Positions 32,682 to 41,564 of a stretch of DNA of 48,449 nt are shown here, in pieces. A program made the translations under genes and the position numbers. This stretch comes from Candidatus Pullichristensenella avicola. GTDB lineage: Bacteria; Bacillota; Clostridia; Christensenellales; Aristaeellaceae. Numbering within the stretch: position 1 is the stretch's first letter; the number at the start of each line of letters is the position of its first letter. Where the stretch lies: NCBI GenBank assembly GCA_018711655.1, contig DVIA01000069.1, positions 1-48,449 on the forward strand, in the 5' to 3' direction. Under the pieces are notes generated by a model that ran no database searches, was not told where the DNA came from, and worked only from the letters and a program-made list of their open reading frames with translations.

Positions 32682-35600
32682 ATGGCAACATATAAAATCG
32701 GAAAACTGAAGTTCAATATTTCCAAAGCGGGCTTTGCTTTCCGCTGGGGAGATGGCGAGATTCAGCGCTTTCCGTTCGGCTTCAAAGGCGGCGAAAACGC
32801 CGACGTGGCCGATGGCCTTGACGCCTATGACGCGCAGGACGGCTATTATGACGGCGCGCAGGACGATTACGGCTATGACGGCGCGTCCGGCGAGGATTCG
32901 TACGGCGAGGACGGCCGCGACGGCTACGCCCAGAGCGACGACTATGGCGACGATGGGTATGATTATGCCGACGACGAATACGCCGACGAGGATTATGGCG
33001 ACGACTACGCGCAGGACGGCGATTATGCCGACGCGGATTACGCGCAGGACGGCGGCTATGCCGACGGGGACTATACCGACGAGGATTATGCCGACGAGGA
33101 CTATGCCGAGGGCGATTACGACGACGCGGACGGCTATTACGATGAAAACGGCGAATATGTCGGGGAAGAGGAACCCGCGTCCCCGTTCATGCAGTATATC
33201 GACGAAAACGACTGGGTGACCTATGTTCTGCTCGTGCTGTTCCCGCCCCTGGGCATTTACCTTCTGTGGCGGCGCGGGCGCTTTGAACTGCCCATGCGCG
33301 CGGGCATCAGCGCTGCTTCGGCGCTTTGGTTCGTGCTGATCATCTACGCTATCGTACAGCTGGTTTCCAGCGGCATGAACGACCCCAACCAGCCCGTGGT
33401 CGGCCCGACCATCAGCCTCATTTCGCCTACGCCGACGGTCACGGTGGAAGCCTCGGCGCTTCCCAGCGCCACGCCGGGCGTACAGCCCTCCTCCTCCGCG
33501 CTGCCGGGGCTGGAGAGCACGCCTTCGGCCACGCCGATCGCCTCCGCGCAGCCTGGCGACAGTTCGCAGACGGGCGAATATGTTTACGCCGGCACGACGG
33601 GCCTTTACTATCACAGCAACGATAGCTGTTCCAACCTCAATGGCAACGCTTCCTATATCAGCCTGGAGGTGGCGCAGCGCCGCGGGCTGAGCGCCTGCCC
33701 GATCTGCTATAACCAGACCACCTATTACATGACCAACGGCGGCCAGTGGTATCACACCAGCCCCACCTGTGACGGCGGTACCGGCGAGGCCATGGTCGGC
33801 GCCTTTGAAGTGACGCTTCAGCAGGCCCAGAACGCCGGCAAGACCGCGTGCCCGGTGTGCGCCGGCGGCACGCAGCAGGCTGCGGGCAATACGAACTACC
33901 TTTCCGGCAATACGCTGCTGTCATATGTGCGCACGCTTTCCTCCGACGGCAGCGGCCTGATGGTCTATGCCCGTCCCGAAGGGCCGTATTTCCACATCAC
34001 CAGCGACTGCGGCGGTTTGACGGGCGCGTCCTATGTCAGCATGCTCACGGCGCTGCAGTACGGCATCGAGCCCTGTCCGAACTGCTGCTCGCTGGCCCGC
34101 GTCACCGTCTACTGCACGGAAAACGGCACCTGGTTCCACAGCAATCCCACCTGCGACGGCGGTACCGGCTCGTCCATGCGCAACGCCACCGGCATGCCTC
34201 TGGCCGTGGCGCTGGTGATGGGCAAGGGCGCCTGCCCCAAGTGCATCGGCAGCTTCTCCCTGCCCAACACGGGCGGCGGGACGACCGGGCAGGGAACGAC
34301 CGGCGGCGCGACCGACGGCACCGTATACGTCTACGCCACGGAGAACGGCCGCTACTATCACATCAACTCTACCTGCGATGGCGGCACCGGCTCGGAGATG
34401 CGCAACGCCCAGCGCGTTACGCTGCTGAGCATGCTGCAGATCGGCCGCGAGCCCTGCCCGGTGTGCTGCTCGTCGGCCAACCGCACCGTGTACGCGACGC
34501 CGGGCGGCACCTATTACCATTCCTACGCCACCTGTTCAGGCATGTCCGGCGCTACGGCGGGTACGCTTGCGCAGGCGCTGGCCTACGGCTATCAGCGCTG
34601 TCCGTATTGCTGGAGCGCCGAGAGCGGAACGGGCGGCGAAAGCGGCACGGGAAATACCGGCACCAGCGTTTCCGGCGTGACGGTGTACTGCACGCAAAAC
34701 GGCCAGTGGTATCACACCGACCGCTACTGCCAGGGCATGCGCAACGCCCAGGCGGTCAGCCTTGAACAGGCCGTAGCCATGGGCAAAACAGCCTGCGAGA
34801 CCTGCTGCGCCATCGCCAACCGCACCGTATACGCCATCGGCAACGGCGGGCAGTATTACCACTACAACAACGCCTGCACGGTGGAGAACATGGCCTACGC
34901 CTCCTCCGGCACGCTTGCGCAGGCGCTGATGATGGGCTACGCGCCCTGCCCGTCCTGCGTAAGCGGCGGCAGTTCCGGCGGCAATGTGCCCACGCAGGTG
35001 GCCAACTATGTGCCCGGCACTTCGGGCATCCGCGTCTATGCCACGCCCAGCGGCCCCTACTATCACCTCTCCAGCGACTGCGCGGGCTCCGGGGCCAGCT
35101 ACATCACGCTGGAAACGGCGCTGAACTACGGCAAGCGCGCCTGCCCGACCTGCGCCGCCGCCGTTGCCGAGCGCGTCGTGTGGGCTACGGCCACCTCGCC
35201 GGAGTTCCACATTTACGGCAGCCACGCGCCCGAGGGCGCCATTCAGGGCTATCTGTCCGTGGCGCTGGCCATGGGCAAGCAGTACTGCCAGATCTGCCTG
35301 GACGCCTACAACAATCAGATCCAGGGCGAGCAGGGCGGTACCGGCGGCGCCGGCGATGGCTCCTTCCAGGAGGGCACCGCCTTTGTGGAAGGCACCTCCG
35401 GCATCGGCGTCTACGCCAGCATGGAGGACGAGTACTTCCACCTCAACAGTGCGCACGCGGGCTCCGGCGCGTATTACGTTCCCCTGGAGCGGGCGCTGAA
35501 CTACGGCAAATCGCCCTGCCCGGTCTGCGCAAGCGTCGCCGCCACCGTGGTCTACGGCAGCACCAGCGATCCGTACTATCACACCGTACAGGCGCATGCC

Positions 35601-35891
35601 GGCGCGGGTTCCTCCGCGGCCTATCTCGCCTTTGCCCGCGCCTGGGGCAAGACTCCCTGTCCGGTCTGTGGAAACGGTACGGGCGGCACGGGCGGTACGG
35701 GCGGCACGGGCGTTGTGGGCGGCGATCCGTCCACGGTGCGCGCGGCCTATATCGACCTCAAGGGCAATTCCAACGGCAATATTTTCCACAGCAATTCGGT
35801 TTGCGCGGGCGCGGGAATGAGCAATGGTTCCCTTGTGGCCATCGAGTTTATCCAGGCGCAGGGCTTCACGGCCTGCCCGTATTGCTGGTAA
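32682..35891 (+). CDS. 1069-residue membrane protein with thirteen His/Cys (Ada-like, putative metal-binding) repeats
   Basis: Start ATG 32682, 7 bases after AGGCGAGG. Layout: a short start (1-38, KIGKLKFNISKAGFAFRWG); an Asp/Tyr-rich acidic tract (about 40-165, many DYADED units); two hydrophobic helices (179-196 and 209-229) with WRRGR between them; a Ser/Thr/Pro linker (240-298); then thirteen repeats from 299 to the end. Each repeat has [YF]-H-x4-[CH] early and C-x2-C (usually CPxC) about 20-25 residues later, mostly with aromatic YYH or WYH. They come in pairs separated by Gly/Thr/Ser linkers. In repeats 10-12 the first Cys is His (FHIYGSH, FHLNSAH, YHTVQAH). The spacing recalls Ada-type zinc domains. 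By the positive-inside rule both ends lie outside the cell. Function unknown; no known family covers the whole protein. Confidence 0.85.
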   Translation: MATYKIGKLKFNISKAGFAFRWGDGEIQRFPFGFKGGENADVADGLDAYDAQDGYYDGAQDDYGYDGASGEDSYGEDGRDGYAQSDDYGDDGYDYADDEYADEDYGDDYAQDGDYADADYAQDGGYADGDYTDEDYADEDYAEGDYDDADGYYDENGEYVGEEEPASPFMQYIDENDWVTYVLLVLFPPLGIYLLWRRGRFELPMRAGISAASALWFVLIIYAIVQLVSSGMNDPNQPVVGPTISLISPTPTVTVEASALPSATPGVQPSSSALPGLESTPSATPIASAQPGDSSQTGEYVYAGTTGLYYHSNDSCSNLNGNASYISLEVAQRRGLSACPICYNQTTYYMTNGGQWYHTSPTCDGGTGEAMVGAFEVTLQQAQNAGKTACPVCAGGTQQAAGNTNYLSGNTLLSYVRTLSSDGSGLMVYARPEGPYFHITSDCGGLTGASYVSMLTALQYGIEPCPNCCSLARVTVYCTENGTWFHSNPTCDGGTGSSMRNATGMPLAVALVMGKGACPKCIGSFSLPNTGGGTTGQGTTGGATDGTVYVYATENGRYYHINSTCDGGTGSEMRNAQRVTLLSMLQIGREPCPVCCSSANRTVYATPGGTYYHSYATCSGMSGATAGTLAQALAYGYQRCPYCWSAESGTGGESGTGNTGTSVSGVTVYCTQNGQWYHTDRYCQGMRNAQAVSLEQAVAMGKTACETCCAIANRTVYAIGNGGQYYHYNNACTVENMAYASSGTLAQALMMGYAPCPSCVSGGSSGGNVPTQVANYVPGTSGIRVYATPSGPYYHLSSDCAGSGASYITLETALNYGKRACPTCAAAVAERVVWATATSPEFHIYGSHAPEGAIQGYLSVALAMGKQYCQICLDAYNNQIQGEQGGTGGAGDGSFQEGTAFVEGTSGIGVYASMEDEYFHLNSAHAGSGAYYVPLERALNYGKSPCPVCASVAATVVYGSTSDPYYHTVQAHAGAGSSAAYLAFARAWGKTPCPVCGNGTGGTGGTGGTGVVGGDPSTVRAAYIDLKGNSNGNIFHSNSVCAGAGMSNGSLVAIEFIQAQGFTACPYCW

Positions 35892-35903
35892 ACGACGAAC
35901 GCA

Positions 35904-35935
35904 GCCTCCCGCGAAGCACTCGCGGGGGGCTTTTT
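35904..35935 (+). terminator. Intrinsic terminator of the His/Cys-repeat gene
   Basis: An 11-bp stem GCCTCCCGCGA / TCGCGGGGGGC (one G-T), 5-base loop, then TTTTT. Confidence 0.93.
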
Positions 35936-35979
35936 GCGGCGTGAAACGCGGGCCCCTGGCGGCTTGCATGGAGGCGGGG

Positions 35980-36202
35980 CGTCCTGCGGCGCGCGAACCG
36001 GGCCGCACAGGGGCGGAAGCGGAAAGATAAAGCATCCCGCAACGTAGCCCGTTCACAAAGCGCGATTCCTTGCCCGCGGGCGTCCTGCGGCGCGCGAACC
36101 GGGCCCAACACAGGGGCGGAAGCGGAAAGATAAAGCATCCCGCGACGTAGCCCGTTCACAAAGCGCGATTCCTTGCCCGCGGGGCGTCCTGCGGCGCGCG
36201 AA
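35980..36202. repeat. Tandem intergenic repeat, two units of 101-104 bp plus an 18-bp partial third
   Basis: Units begin CGTCCTGCGGCGCGCGAA at 35980, 36081 and 36185. The two full units are nearly identical, each including GGGGCGGAAGCGGAAAGATA and CCGTTCACAAAGCGCGATTC. They lie between the His/Cys-repeat terminator and the ferredoxin-like gene. Frames are open through them on both strands, but I see no ribosome site. A fragment of the unit (CGTTnACAAAGCGCG) recurs near 28932. Confidence 0.88.
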
Positions 36203-36247
36203 GGCGAGCGGATCGCCCGAAAAAGCCCTTGTGGCGAAGGAGGAAAC

Positions 36248-36937
36248 ATGCTTAGAAAGATCATTCGCATCGACGAAGAGAAGTGCAACGGCTGCGGCGC
36301 GTGCGCGCGCGCCTGTCACGAAGGGGCCATCGCCATGGTCGGCGGCAAGGCGCGCCTTATGCGCGAGGATTACTGCGACGGTTTGGGCGACTGCCTGCCC
36401 GCCTGCCCGACGGGCGCGATCTCTTTTGAAATGCGCGAGGCCGCGGCTTACGACGAGGCCGCCGTCCTGGCGGCAAAGCGCGACGGCGCGGCGCGCGCCT
36501 GTCCCGGATCGCGGCCCGGCGCCATCCGCCGCGCCGCGCCGGTCGCCGCCGACGTGGCCGTGCCCAGCCAGCTTTCCCAATGGCCGGTGCAAATTCAGCT
36601 TGCGCCCGTGAACGCGCCCTGGTTCGCCGGGGCGGACGTGCTTGTCGCCGCCGACTGCACCGCCTTTGCCTACGGGAACTTTCACGCCGATTTCATCCGC
36701 GACCGCGTCGCGCTCATCGGCTGCCCCAAGCTCGACGGCGTCGATTACGCCGAAAAACTGGCCCGCGTGCTTTGCGAAAACGACGTGCGTTCCCTTACCG
36801 TGGCGCGCATGGAGGTGCCCTGCTGCGGCGGTCTGGAAAACGCCGCGCGCCGCGCGTTGGCAATGAGCGGCAAAAGCATTCCTCTGCGCGTCGTGGTGAT
36901 CGCCACCAACGGCGAACTTCTGGACGCCGGGCGTTGA
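36248..36937 (+). CDS. 4Fe-4S ferredoxin-domain protein
   Basis: 229 residues. The N-terminal ferredoxin domain has one standard cluster motif, Cys13-x2-Cys16-x2-Cys19-x3-Cys23, and a second, Cys43-x5-Cys49-x3-Cys53, in which the expected second cysteine (position 46) is Leu; the ACPTGAI and HEGAI contexts are typical. The rest (about 90-229) is a soluble domain with VAADCTAF, ALIGCPKLD, and VPCCGGLENAARRAL, a pattern common in clostridial ferredoxin-like proteins of unknown partner. It is likely an electron carrier or a subunit of a redox enzyme. GGAGGAAAC precedes the ATG at 36248. It is monocistronic. Confidence 0.87.
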   Translation: MLRKIIRIDEEKCNGCGACARACHEGAIAMVGGKARLMREDYCDGLGDCLPACPTGAISFEMREAAAYDEAAVLAAKRDGAARACPGSRPGAIRRAAPVAADVAVPSQLSQWPVQIQLAPVNAPWFAGADVLVAADCTAFAYGNFHADFIRDRVALIGCPKLDGVDYAEKLARVLCENDVRSLTVARMEVPCCGGLENAARRALAMSGKSIPLRVVVIATNGELLDAGR

Positions 36938-36960
36938 CGAAGCGCCCTCGCCGGCGTTCA

Positions 36961-36987
36961 GGGGGAGCGTTCGAAAGGCGTTCCCCC
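36961..36987 (+). terminator. Hairpin after the ferredoxin-like gene
   Basis: GGGGGAGCG / CGTTCCCCC (one G-T) around a 9-base loop, 23 bases after the stop, followed by CGGCTCTTTCT; a modest terminator. Confidence 0.6.
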
Positions 36988-37119
36988 GGCTCTTTCTGCG
37001 ATGGTTTCCCCGGCCGCAAGCGGATGCTGGCGAATCCGGGCAATGTGTGAAAGGAAAGAAGCTGGCAAACCGCGCGATGAAGGCCCGATAGCGGAAAACG
37101 CGGTTGCCGGCGCGCCCGT

Positions 37120-37166
37120 CGGCGGGAGAAAACGCCGTTGCGGGCGCTCTGCTCCCGCCGTTTTTT
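37120..37166 (+). terminator. Strong intrinsic terminator upstream of the transketolase leader
   Basis: CGGCGGGAG / CTCCCGCCG with a 23-base loop that can itself pair, then TTTTTT. Either back-up termination for the ferredoxin-like gene or the end of a short unannotated transcript; the 36938-37119 stretch has no gene I can support. Confidence 0.8.
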
Positions 37167-37374
37167 GCATAGGAGCAGGGTCTGCGCCGATTTGACGGGC
37201 GCTCTGCATGCGCGGCAAGCGACAACGTGGAAGCGGTTGTGCGGGCGCCTGCAAGGCGTCCGCCTGCTTTGCGCCTTTACGCCGATGGACGATGTGTCTG
37301 TCGGCTATTTTTGCAAAATCCGAGCAATAAAATTATGCTTTTCGTCGAATTTAATCAAAATCGTTAAAATGCGA

Positions 37375-37403
37375 TTGAAATTTGCGGCAAAGGAGCGTAT
37401 AAT
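37375..37403 (+). promoter_or_regulatory. Promoter of the transketolase gene cluster
   Basis: TTGAAA (37375-37380), 17-base spacer, TATAAT (37398-37403), in an AT-rich block. Start near 37410, leader about 220 bases. Confidence 0.85.
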
Positions 37404-37516
37404 GCGAAGTAGATAGTAAAACTCTCCACTCCTTATACTGCCCATACCGCAAGTTTTGTCCGCATCCTTGAACCGCTTCGATTTTCAACACGCACGAACG
37501 ACATGCAGGACCGGCT

Positions 37517-37563
37517 GCCGGCGCGCATGCGCCGGCGGAGCGCGCGCGCCGCGCGGCGTTTTT
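37517..37563 (+). promoter_or_regulatory. Leader hairpins with a T run, possible attenuator before transketolase
   Basis: A perfect 20-base palindrome (GCCGGCGC / GCGCCGGC arms) is followed by a second GC-rich inverted stretch (GCGCGCGCC / GCGCGGCG) ending in TTTTT at 37559-37563, about 68 bases before the ATG. This looks like an intrinsic terminator inside the leader. Confidence 0.45.
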
Positions 37564-37631
37564 CGCGTCCCGGAAGTCGCGGGAAGGCGAATTGCGCGGC
37601 CGCAACATCGCCAGCAAGGGAGGTATGCGCA

Positions 37632-38465
37632 ATGGCACTTACCACGCAGGAACGACAGAGACTTCAGGATATTGCCCGCGAGCTGCGCCTGACGGTCATC
37701 GACGTCATGGCCTGGTCCGGCGGAGCGCATGTGGGCGGCTCTTTGAGCATCATCGACATCCTCACCATCCTCTACTTCAAATACCTGGACGTAAACCCCG
37801 CCGACCCTCAGTGGGAGGAACGGGATCGCTTCGTGCTCTCCAAGGGCCACGCGGCGGCGGGCCTGATCCCCGTGCTTGCCAAGCGCGGCTTCTTCCCCGA
37901 GGAAACGCTCAAGACCTTCAACCACTTCGGTTCTCCCTTCGCCATGCACCCGGATTCCAACAAGGTCATCGGTTGCGACGCCTCGGCGGGCAGCCTTGGC
38001 CACGGCCTTTCCATGGCCGCGGGCATGGCGCTGGGGGCGCGGCAACTGAAAAAGCCGTGGAAAACGGTTTGCCTGATGGGCGACGGCGAATGCTGCGAAG
38101 GCAGCGTCTGGGAAGCGGCGATGTCGGCGGCGCACTTCAAACTGGGCAATCTCGTCGGCATTGTCGATCGCAACCGCTTTATGATCGACGGCCAGACCGA
38201 GGAGGTCATGGCCCTGGAGCCCTTCGCCGACAAGTGGCGCGCCTTCGGCTGGGAGGTTATCGAAGTGGACGGCCACGACTTTGACCAGCTCGACCAGGCG
38301 CTTGCCACGGCCTGGGCCGCTACGGACAAGCCTGTGCTGATCCTTGCAAACACCGTGAAGGGCAAGGGCGTGGACTTTATGGAAAACAACGTCGTTTACC
38401 ACTACGCCTCGGCAGATTCCGAGCTGTGCGCCCGTGCCAAGGCCTCGATTCTGAAGGAGGGATAA
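37632..38465 (+). CDS. Transketolase, N-terminal (ThDP-binding) subunit
   Basis: 277 residues, matching the N-terminal half of transketolase, split as in many Clostridia and archaea. Landmarks are GGAHVGGSLSIIDIL, FVLSKGHAAAGL, AGSLGHGLSMAAGMALG, and the ThDP motif beginning MGDGECCEGSVWEAAM and ending with the Asn of IVDRNRF. The enzyme transfers two-carbon units in the non-oxidative pentose phosphate pathway and needs the C-terminal subunit encoded 2 bases downstream. AAGGGAGG lies about 9 bases before the ATG at 37632. Confidence 0.94.
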   Translation: MALTTQERQRLQDIARELRLTVIDVMAWSGGAHVGGSLSIIDILTILYFKYLDVNPADPQWEERDRFVLSKGHAAAGLIPVLAKRGFFPEETLKTFNHFGSPFAMHPDSNKVIGCDASAGSLGHGLSMAAGMALGARQLKKPWKTVCLMGDGECCEGSVWEAAMSAAHFKLGNLVGIVDRNRFMIDGQTEEVMALEPFADKWRAFGWEVIEVDGHDFDQLDQALATAWAATDKPVLILANTVKGKGVDFMENNVVYHYASADSELCARAKASILKEG

Positions 38466-38467
38466 CA

Positions 38468-39481
38468 ATGGCAGTCGTGACCGGAACCAACTGGAACGCC
38501 TACGACGCGGCGACCATGACGTCCCGCGAGATCTACGGCCGCACCCTGGCGGAACTGGGCAAGCACAATGAGAAGATCGTCGGCCTCACCGCCGACCTTG
38601 CCAAGACCACGGCCATCGTCCATTTCGCCAAGGCCTTCCCGGACCGCTTTTACAACGTCGGCATCGCCGAGCAGAACATGTTCGGCATCGCCGCGGGCCT
38701 GGCCAAGGCGGGGCTGATCCCCTTTGCCTCCACCATGGCCATCTTCGCCTGCATGCGCGCCGGCGAGCAGATCCGCACCGACATTGCCTACCAGAACCTG
38801 CCGGTGAAGATCATCGCCACCCACGCCGGCATCTCCTTTGGCCATGCCGGCACCACCCACCACTGCACCGAGGATTTCGCCATCATGCGCGCCATCCCCA
38901 ACATGACGGTCATCTGCCCGGCGGACGGCATCGAGACCTCCAAGGCCGTGCAGGCCTGCGTGGACACGCCCGGCCCGGTCTACATCCGCATCGGCCGCGG
39001 CTTCGAGCCGCCCTGCTACCAGAGCGACGACTATACCTACGAAATCGGCAAGGCCATCACCATGCGCGAGGGCACGGATCTGACCATCATCTGCTGCGGC
39101 ATCGCCGTTTTGCAGGCGATGAACGCCGCCCGCGTGCTTGCCGAGGTGGACGGCCTCTCCGTGCGCGTTGTCAACATGCACACCATCAAGCCCATCGACC
39201 GCGAGGCCATTTTGAAGGCCGTTACCGACACGCGGCGCATCCTCACCATTGAGGAGCACAACGTCATCGGCGGCCTGGGCGACGCGGTGGGCAGCGTCAT
39301 CGCCGAATCCGGCAAGGGCTGCGTGTTCAAAAAGCACGGCCTGCAGGATACCTTCGCCGCCATCGGCTACGCCGAGGACCTCTACGCCTACTACGGCCTG
39401 GACGCCAACGGCGTGGTGGACAAGGTGCGCGAAATGATGGGCATGGAGTTTGAGCCCGACGAGGATTGGAACGACGAATAG
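38468..39481 (+). CDS. Transketolase, C-terminal (pyrimidine-binding) subunit
   Basis: 337 residues. It contains the transketolase pyrimidine domain (VGLTADLAKTTAI, YNVGIAEQNMFGIAAGLAKAG with the glutamate that activates ThDP, PFASTMAIFACMRAGEQIR, THAGISFGHAGTTHH) and the C-terminal domain (TIICCGIAVLQAMNAA, VVNMHTIKPID, EEHNVIGGLGDAVG). It pairs with the preceding gene to form one active enzyme. GGAGG lies 8 bases upstream of the ATG. The acidic tail EFEPDEDWNDE is normal for the split type. Confidence 0.94.
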   Translation: MAVVTGTNWNAYDAATMTSREIYGRTLAELGKHNEKIVGLTADLAKTTAIVHFAKAFPDRFYNVGIAEQNMFGIAAGLAKAGLIPFASTMAIFACMRAGEQIRTDIAYQNLPVKIIATHAGISFGHAGTTHHCTEDFAIMRAIPNMTVICPADGIETSKAVQACVDTPGPVYIRIGRGFEPPCYQSDDYTYEIGKAITMREGTDLTIICCGIAVLQAMNAARVLAEVDGLSVRVVNMHTIKPIDREAILKAVTDTRRILTIEEHNVIGGLGDAVGSVIAESGKGCVFKKHGLQDTFAAIGYAEDLYAYYGLDANGVVDKVREMMGMEFEPDEDWNDE

Positions 39482-39492
39482 GAGGTGAGCGC

Positions 39493-40278
39493 ATGTCCGC
39501 ATCCGCGCAGGAGCGCATGGCGGCGAGGCTGTTTCTGGAGGCGGTCTTTCCCACCATGCAGGTGCTTCTGGACGACGACCCCAAACTGCACAAGTCCTTT
39601 GAAAACTTCCACGCCACGGTGCAGTTCGGCGCGCGCGACGATGGCGAGCTTCTCTGCTGCCACCTCGTGTTCGACGGCCCGCATGTGGAGGTAAAACAGG
39701 GCCCGGCGGAGAAACCGGACCTGACGCTGACGTTTTCCTCCATCGAAAAGATGAACGCCCTGTTGCGCGGCGGCCTCGCCCTGCCCGGCATTCGGGGCAA
39801 CCTCTTGCTGCTTCCCAAGATACTGTCCCTGTTGATGGGCCTTATGATCATGTCGCCCAAGAACGTGCCCAAGACGCCGGAAAAGCAGGCGCTGAAGGTC
39901 AAGTGCAGCCTCTACATGATCACCCGGGCGCTTTCCAAGTACAACAAATTGGGCGACCCGGACATGCAGGAGTTCTGCCGCCGCCAGCCGGACCGCATCT
40001 ACCAGTTCACCGTCGCCGACCACGGCGACCCCAACGCCATCGCCTGCTATCTGCGCGTCAAGGCCGGCAACTCCAAGTCCGGCCACGGCGTTTACGAGCG
40101 CCGCACGCCGTTTGTGCATTTCTGCTTTAAAAGCGTCGAAGGCGCCATGAAGGTGCTGCAAAAGCAGGTGGAATTTGTAAAGGCGGTGGAACTTGGTTAC
40201 GTTGAAACCATCGGCAGCCCGGAATACGCCTGCTATCTCAACGACTATATGGCTATCCTGCAGGGAATGTTGACATAA
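39493..40278 (+). CDS. SCP2-like (sterol-carrier fold) protein of unknown role, apparently duplicated
   Basis: 261 residues. The central part (LVFDGPHVEVKQGPAEKPDL, LTFSSIEKMNALLRGGLALP) follows the SCP2 pattern in which a strand-rich sheet leads into a helix with a small-sugar- or lipid-binding groove. A similar but weaker pattern occurs again near the C-terminus (FVHFCFKSVEGAMKVLQKQV, then GYVETIGSPEYACYLNDYM), suggesting two tandem SCP2-like halves. The segment LLLLPKILSLLMGLMIM is strongly hydrophobic and may line the cavity or touch the membrane. SCP2 proteins carry lipids or fatty acyl-CoA. It follows transketolase by 11 bases (GGAGG) and precedes an alcohol dehydrogenase. Confidence in the fold is moderate. 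Confidence 0.55.
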   Translation: MSASAQERMAARLFLEAVFPTMQVLLDDDPKLHKSFENFHATVQFGARDDGELLCCHLVFDGPHVEVKQGPAEKPDLTLTFSSIEKMNALLRGGLALPGIRGNLLLLPKILSLLMGLMIMSPKNVPKTPEKQALKVKCSLYMITRALSKYNKLGDPDMQEFCRRQPDRIYQFTVADHGDPNAIACYLRVKAGNSKSGHGVYERRTPFVHFCFKSVEGAMKVLQKQVEFVKAVELGYVETIGSPEYACYLNDYMAILQGMLT

Positions 40279-40355
40279 ATTCTCTGGACAGGCGAAGGGA
40301 AAACCGCTAAAATGGGAGGAGGAACCGACAACCGCAGCGAAGGAGGAAACGGAGC

Positions 40356-41564
40356 GTGAAAACCGTTTACTTTGACAAGGACATACCGCGCATCCTGCTG
40401 ACCAAGGCCGCGGCCAAGGTCTGCAAGCCGCTGCTCTACACCGGGCTGAACGCCGTCAAATACAGGACGCTTCCCGATCCCGCCCTGCCTGCGGGGGACT
40501 GGGTGCGCGTGCGCAACGTGGCCTGCGGCCTGTGCGGCACAGACGTCAGCTTTTTCAAGGCCACCACCGGCACCAATTCCGCCCTTGAGCCCATCCCCGG
40601 CTCCAAGCGCACCTTCCTGGGCCACGAGAACGTCGGCGTCGTTACCGAGGTAGGCAAGGACGTGACCGACTTCAAGGTGGGCGACCGCGTCACCATCCGC
40701 GCCTACATGGCCGGCTGCGACACCAAGGGCATCCACGAACGCTGCCACTACTGCGAGGAGGGCGACTACAACTTCTGCCTCAACTACGGCGCGCCCTCGC
40801 CCTACGGCGAAGTGGCCACCGGCGCGGGCTGGAGCGACAGCTTCATCTACCCCGCCCGCGGCCTTGCCCACATCTACGATGAACTGACCGACGAACAGGC
40901 TGTGATGGTCGAGCCCAGCTGCGTTTCCATCCATTCGGTGCTCTGCGCGCCCCCGAAAAAGGGCGAAAAGGTGCTGGTAATGGGCTGCGGCGCCATCGGT
41001 CTGGGCGTGGTGCAGGCCATCAAGATCGTCCAGCCGGACTGCGAGGTCTGGGTGCTGGAGCGCGTCCAGTCGCGCCAGGAATTCGCCAGGAAATTGGGCG
41101 CGGACCATGTGCTCTCCGGCGAGATCTACGAGGCGACCTCCAAAGCCACCGGCGGCAGCCCCGTCTATACGGGCATGGGCGGCAACCGCTATTTCTTCGG
41201 CGGTTTTGACCGGATTTACGACTGCGTGGGCGGCGACTGGTCCAACCACACTGCCGTGCGTCTGTTGCGCGCTCGCGGCACGCTGGTGAAGATCGGCCAC
41301 CACATGCGCGCCGTCACCTTCGACGAAACCCCGGTCTGGTGGCAGGAACTCAACCTCGTGGGCGTGGACGCCCACGGCATGGAAACCTGGCAGGGCCGCC
41401 GCCTTTACACCTTCGATTTGGCGCAGGAGTGGATCCGCGACGGCGTTTACAAGGTCGAAGGCTTCGTCACCCACCACTTCAAGCTCGACCAGTACAAGGA
41501 CGCCTTCCGTCTGGCCATGCAAAACTCGCCCGAGGTCATCAAGATCGTTCTCGACTGTCAATGA
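40356..41564 (+). CDS. Zinc-dependent medium-chain alcohol/polyol dehydrogenase
   Basis: 402 residues from a GTG, with AAGGAGG 9 bases upstream. Catalytic zinc ligands are Cys60 (GLCGTD), His90 with Glu91 (LGHENVG) and Glu186. The structural zinc loop is Cys121-x8-Cys130-x2-Cys133-x7-Cys141, with a longer first spacing than usual. The NAD(P)-binding loop is GCGAIGLG (210-217). Members oxidise alcohols or polyols or reduce aldehydes. The gene lies 77 bases after the SCP2-like gene, and its stop overlaps the start of a MerR regulator (ATGA). With an aldehyde dehydrogenase just beyond, an alcohol-aldehyde-acid route is suggested; the substrate is unknown. Confidence 0.9.
   Translation: MKTVYFDKDIPRILLTKAAAKVCKPLLYTGLNAVKYRTLPDPALPAGDWVRVRNVACGLCGTDVSFFKATTGTNSALEPIPGSKRTFLGHENVGVVTEVGKDVTDFKVGDRVTIRAYMAGCDTKGIHERCHYCEEGDYNFCLNYGAPSPYGEVATGAGWSDSFIYPARGLAHIYDELTDEQAVMVEPSCVSIHSVLCAPPKKGEKVLVMGCGAIGLGVVQAIKIVQPDCEVWVLERVQSRQEFARKLGADHVLSGEIYEATSKATGGSPVYTGMGGNRYFFGGFDRIYDCVGGDWSNHTAVRLLRARGTLVKIGHHMRAVTFDETPVWWQELNLVGVDAHGMETWQGRRLYTFDLAQEWIRDGVYKVEGFVTHHFKLDQYKDAFRLAMQNSPEVIKIVLDCQ

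Noticed and set aside
35976-36202. CRISPR array at the ~102-bp tandem repeat
   Set aside because: The whole unit is conserved with no unique spacers, so it is a tandem duplication.
36938-37119. A small RNA gene ending at the strong terminator at 37120-37166
   Set aside because: No convincing promoter precedes it; read-through from the ferredoxin-like gene is the simpler explanation.
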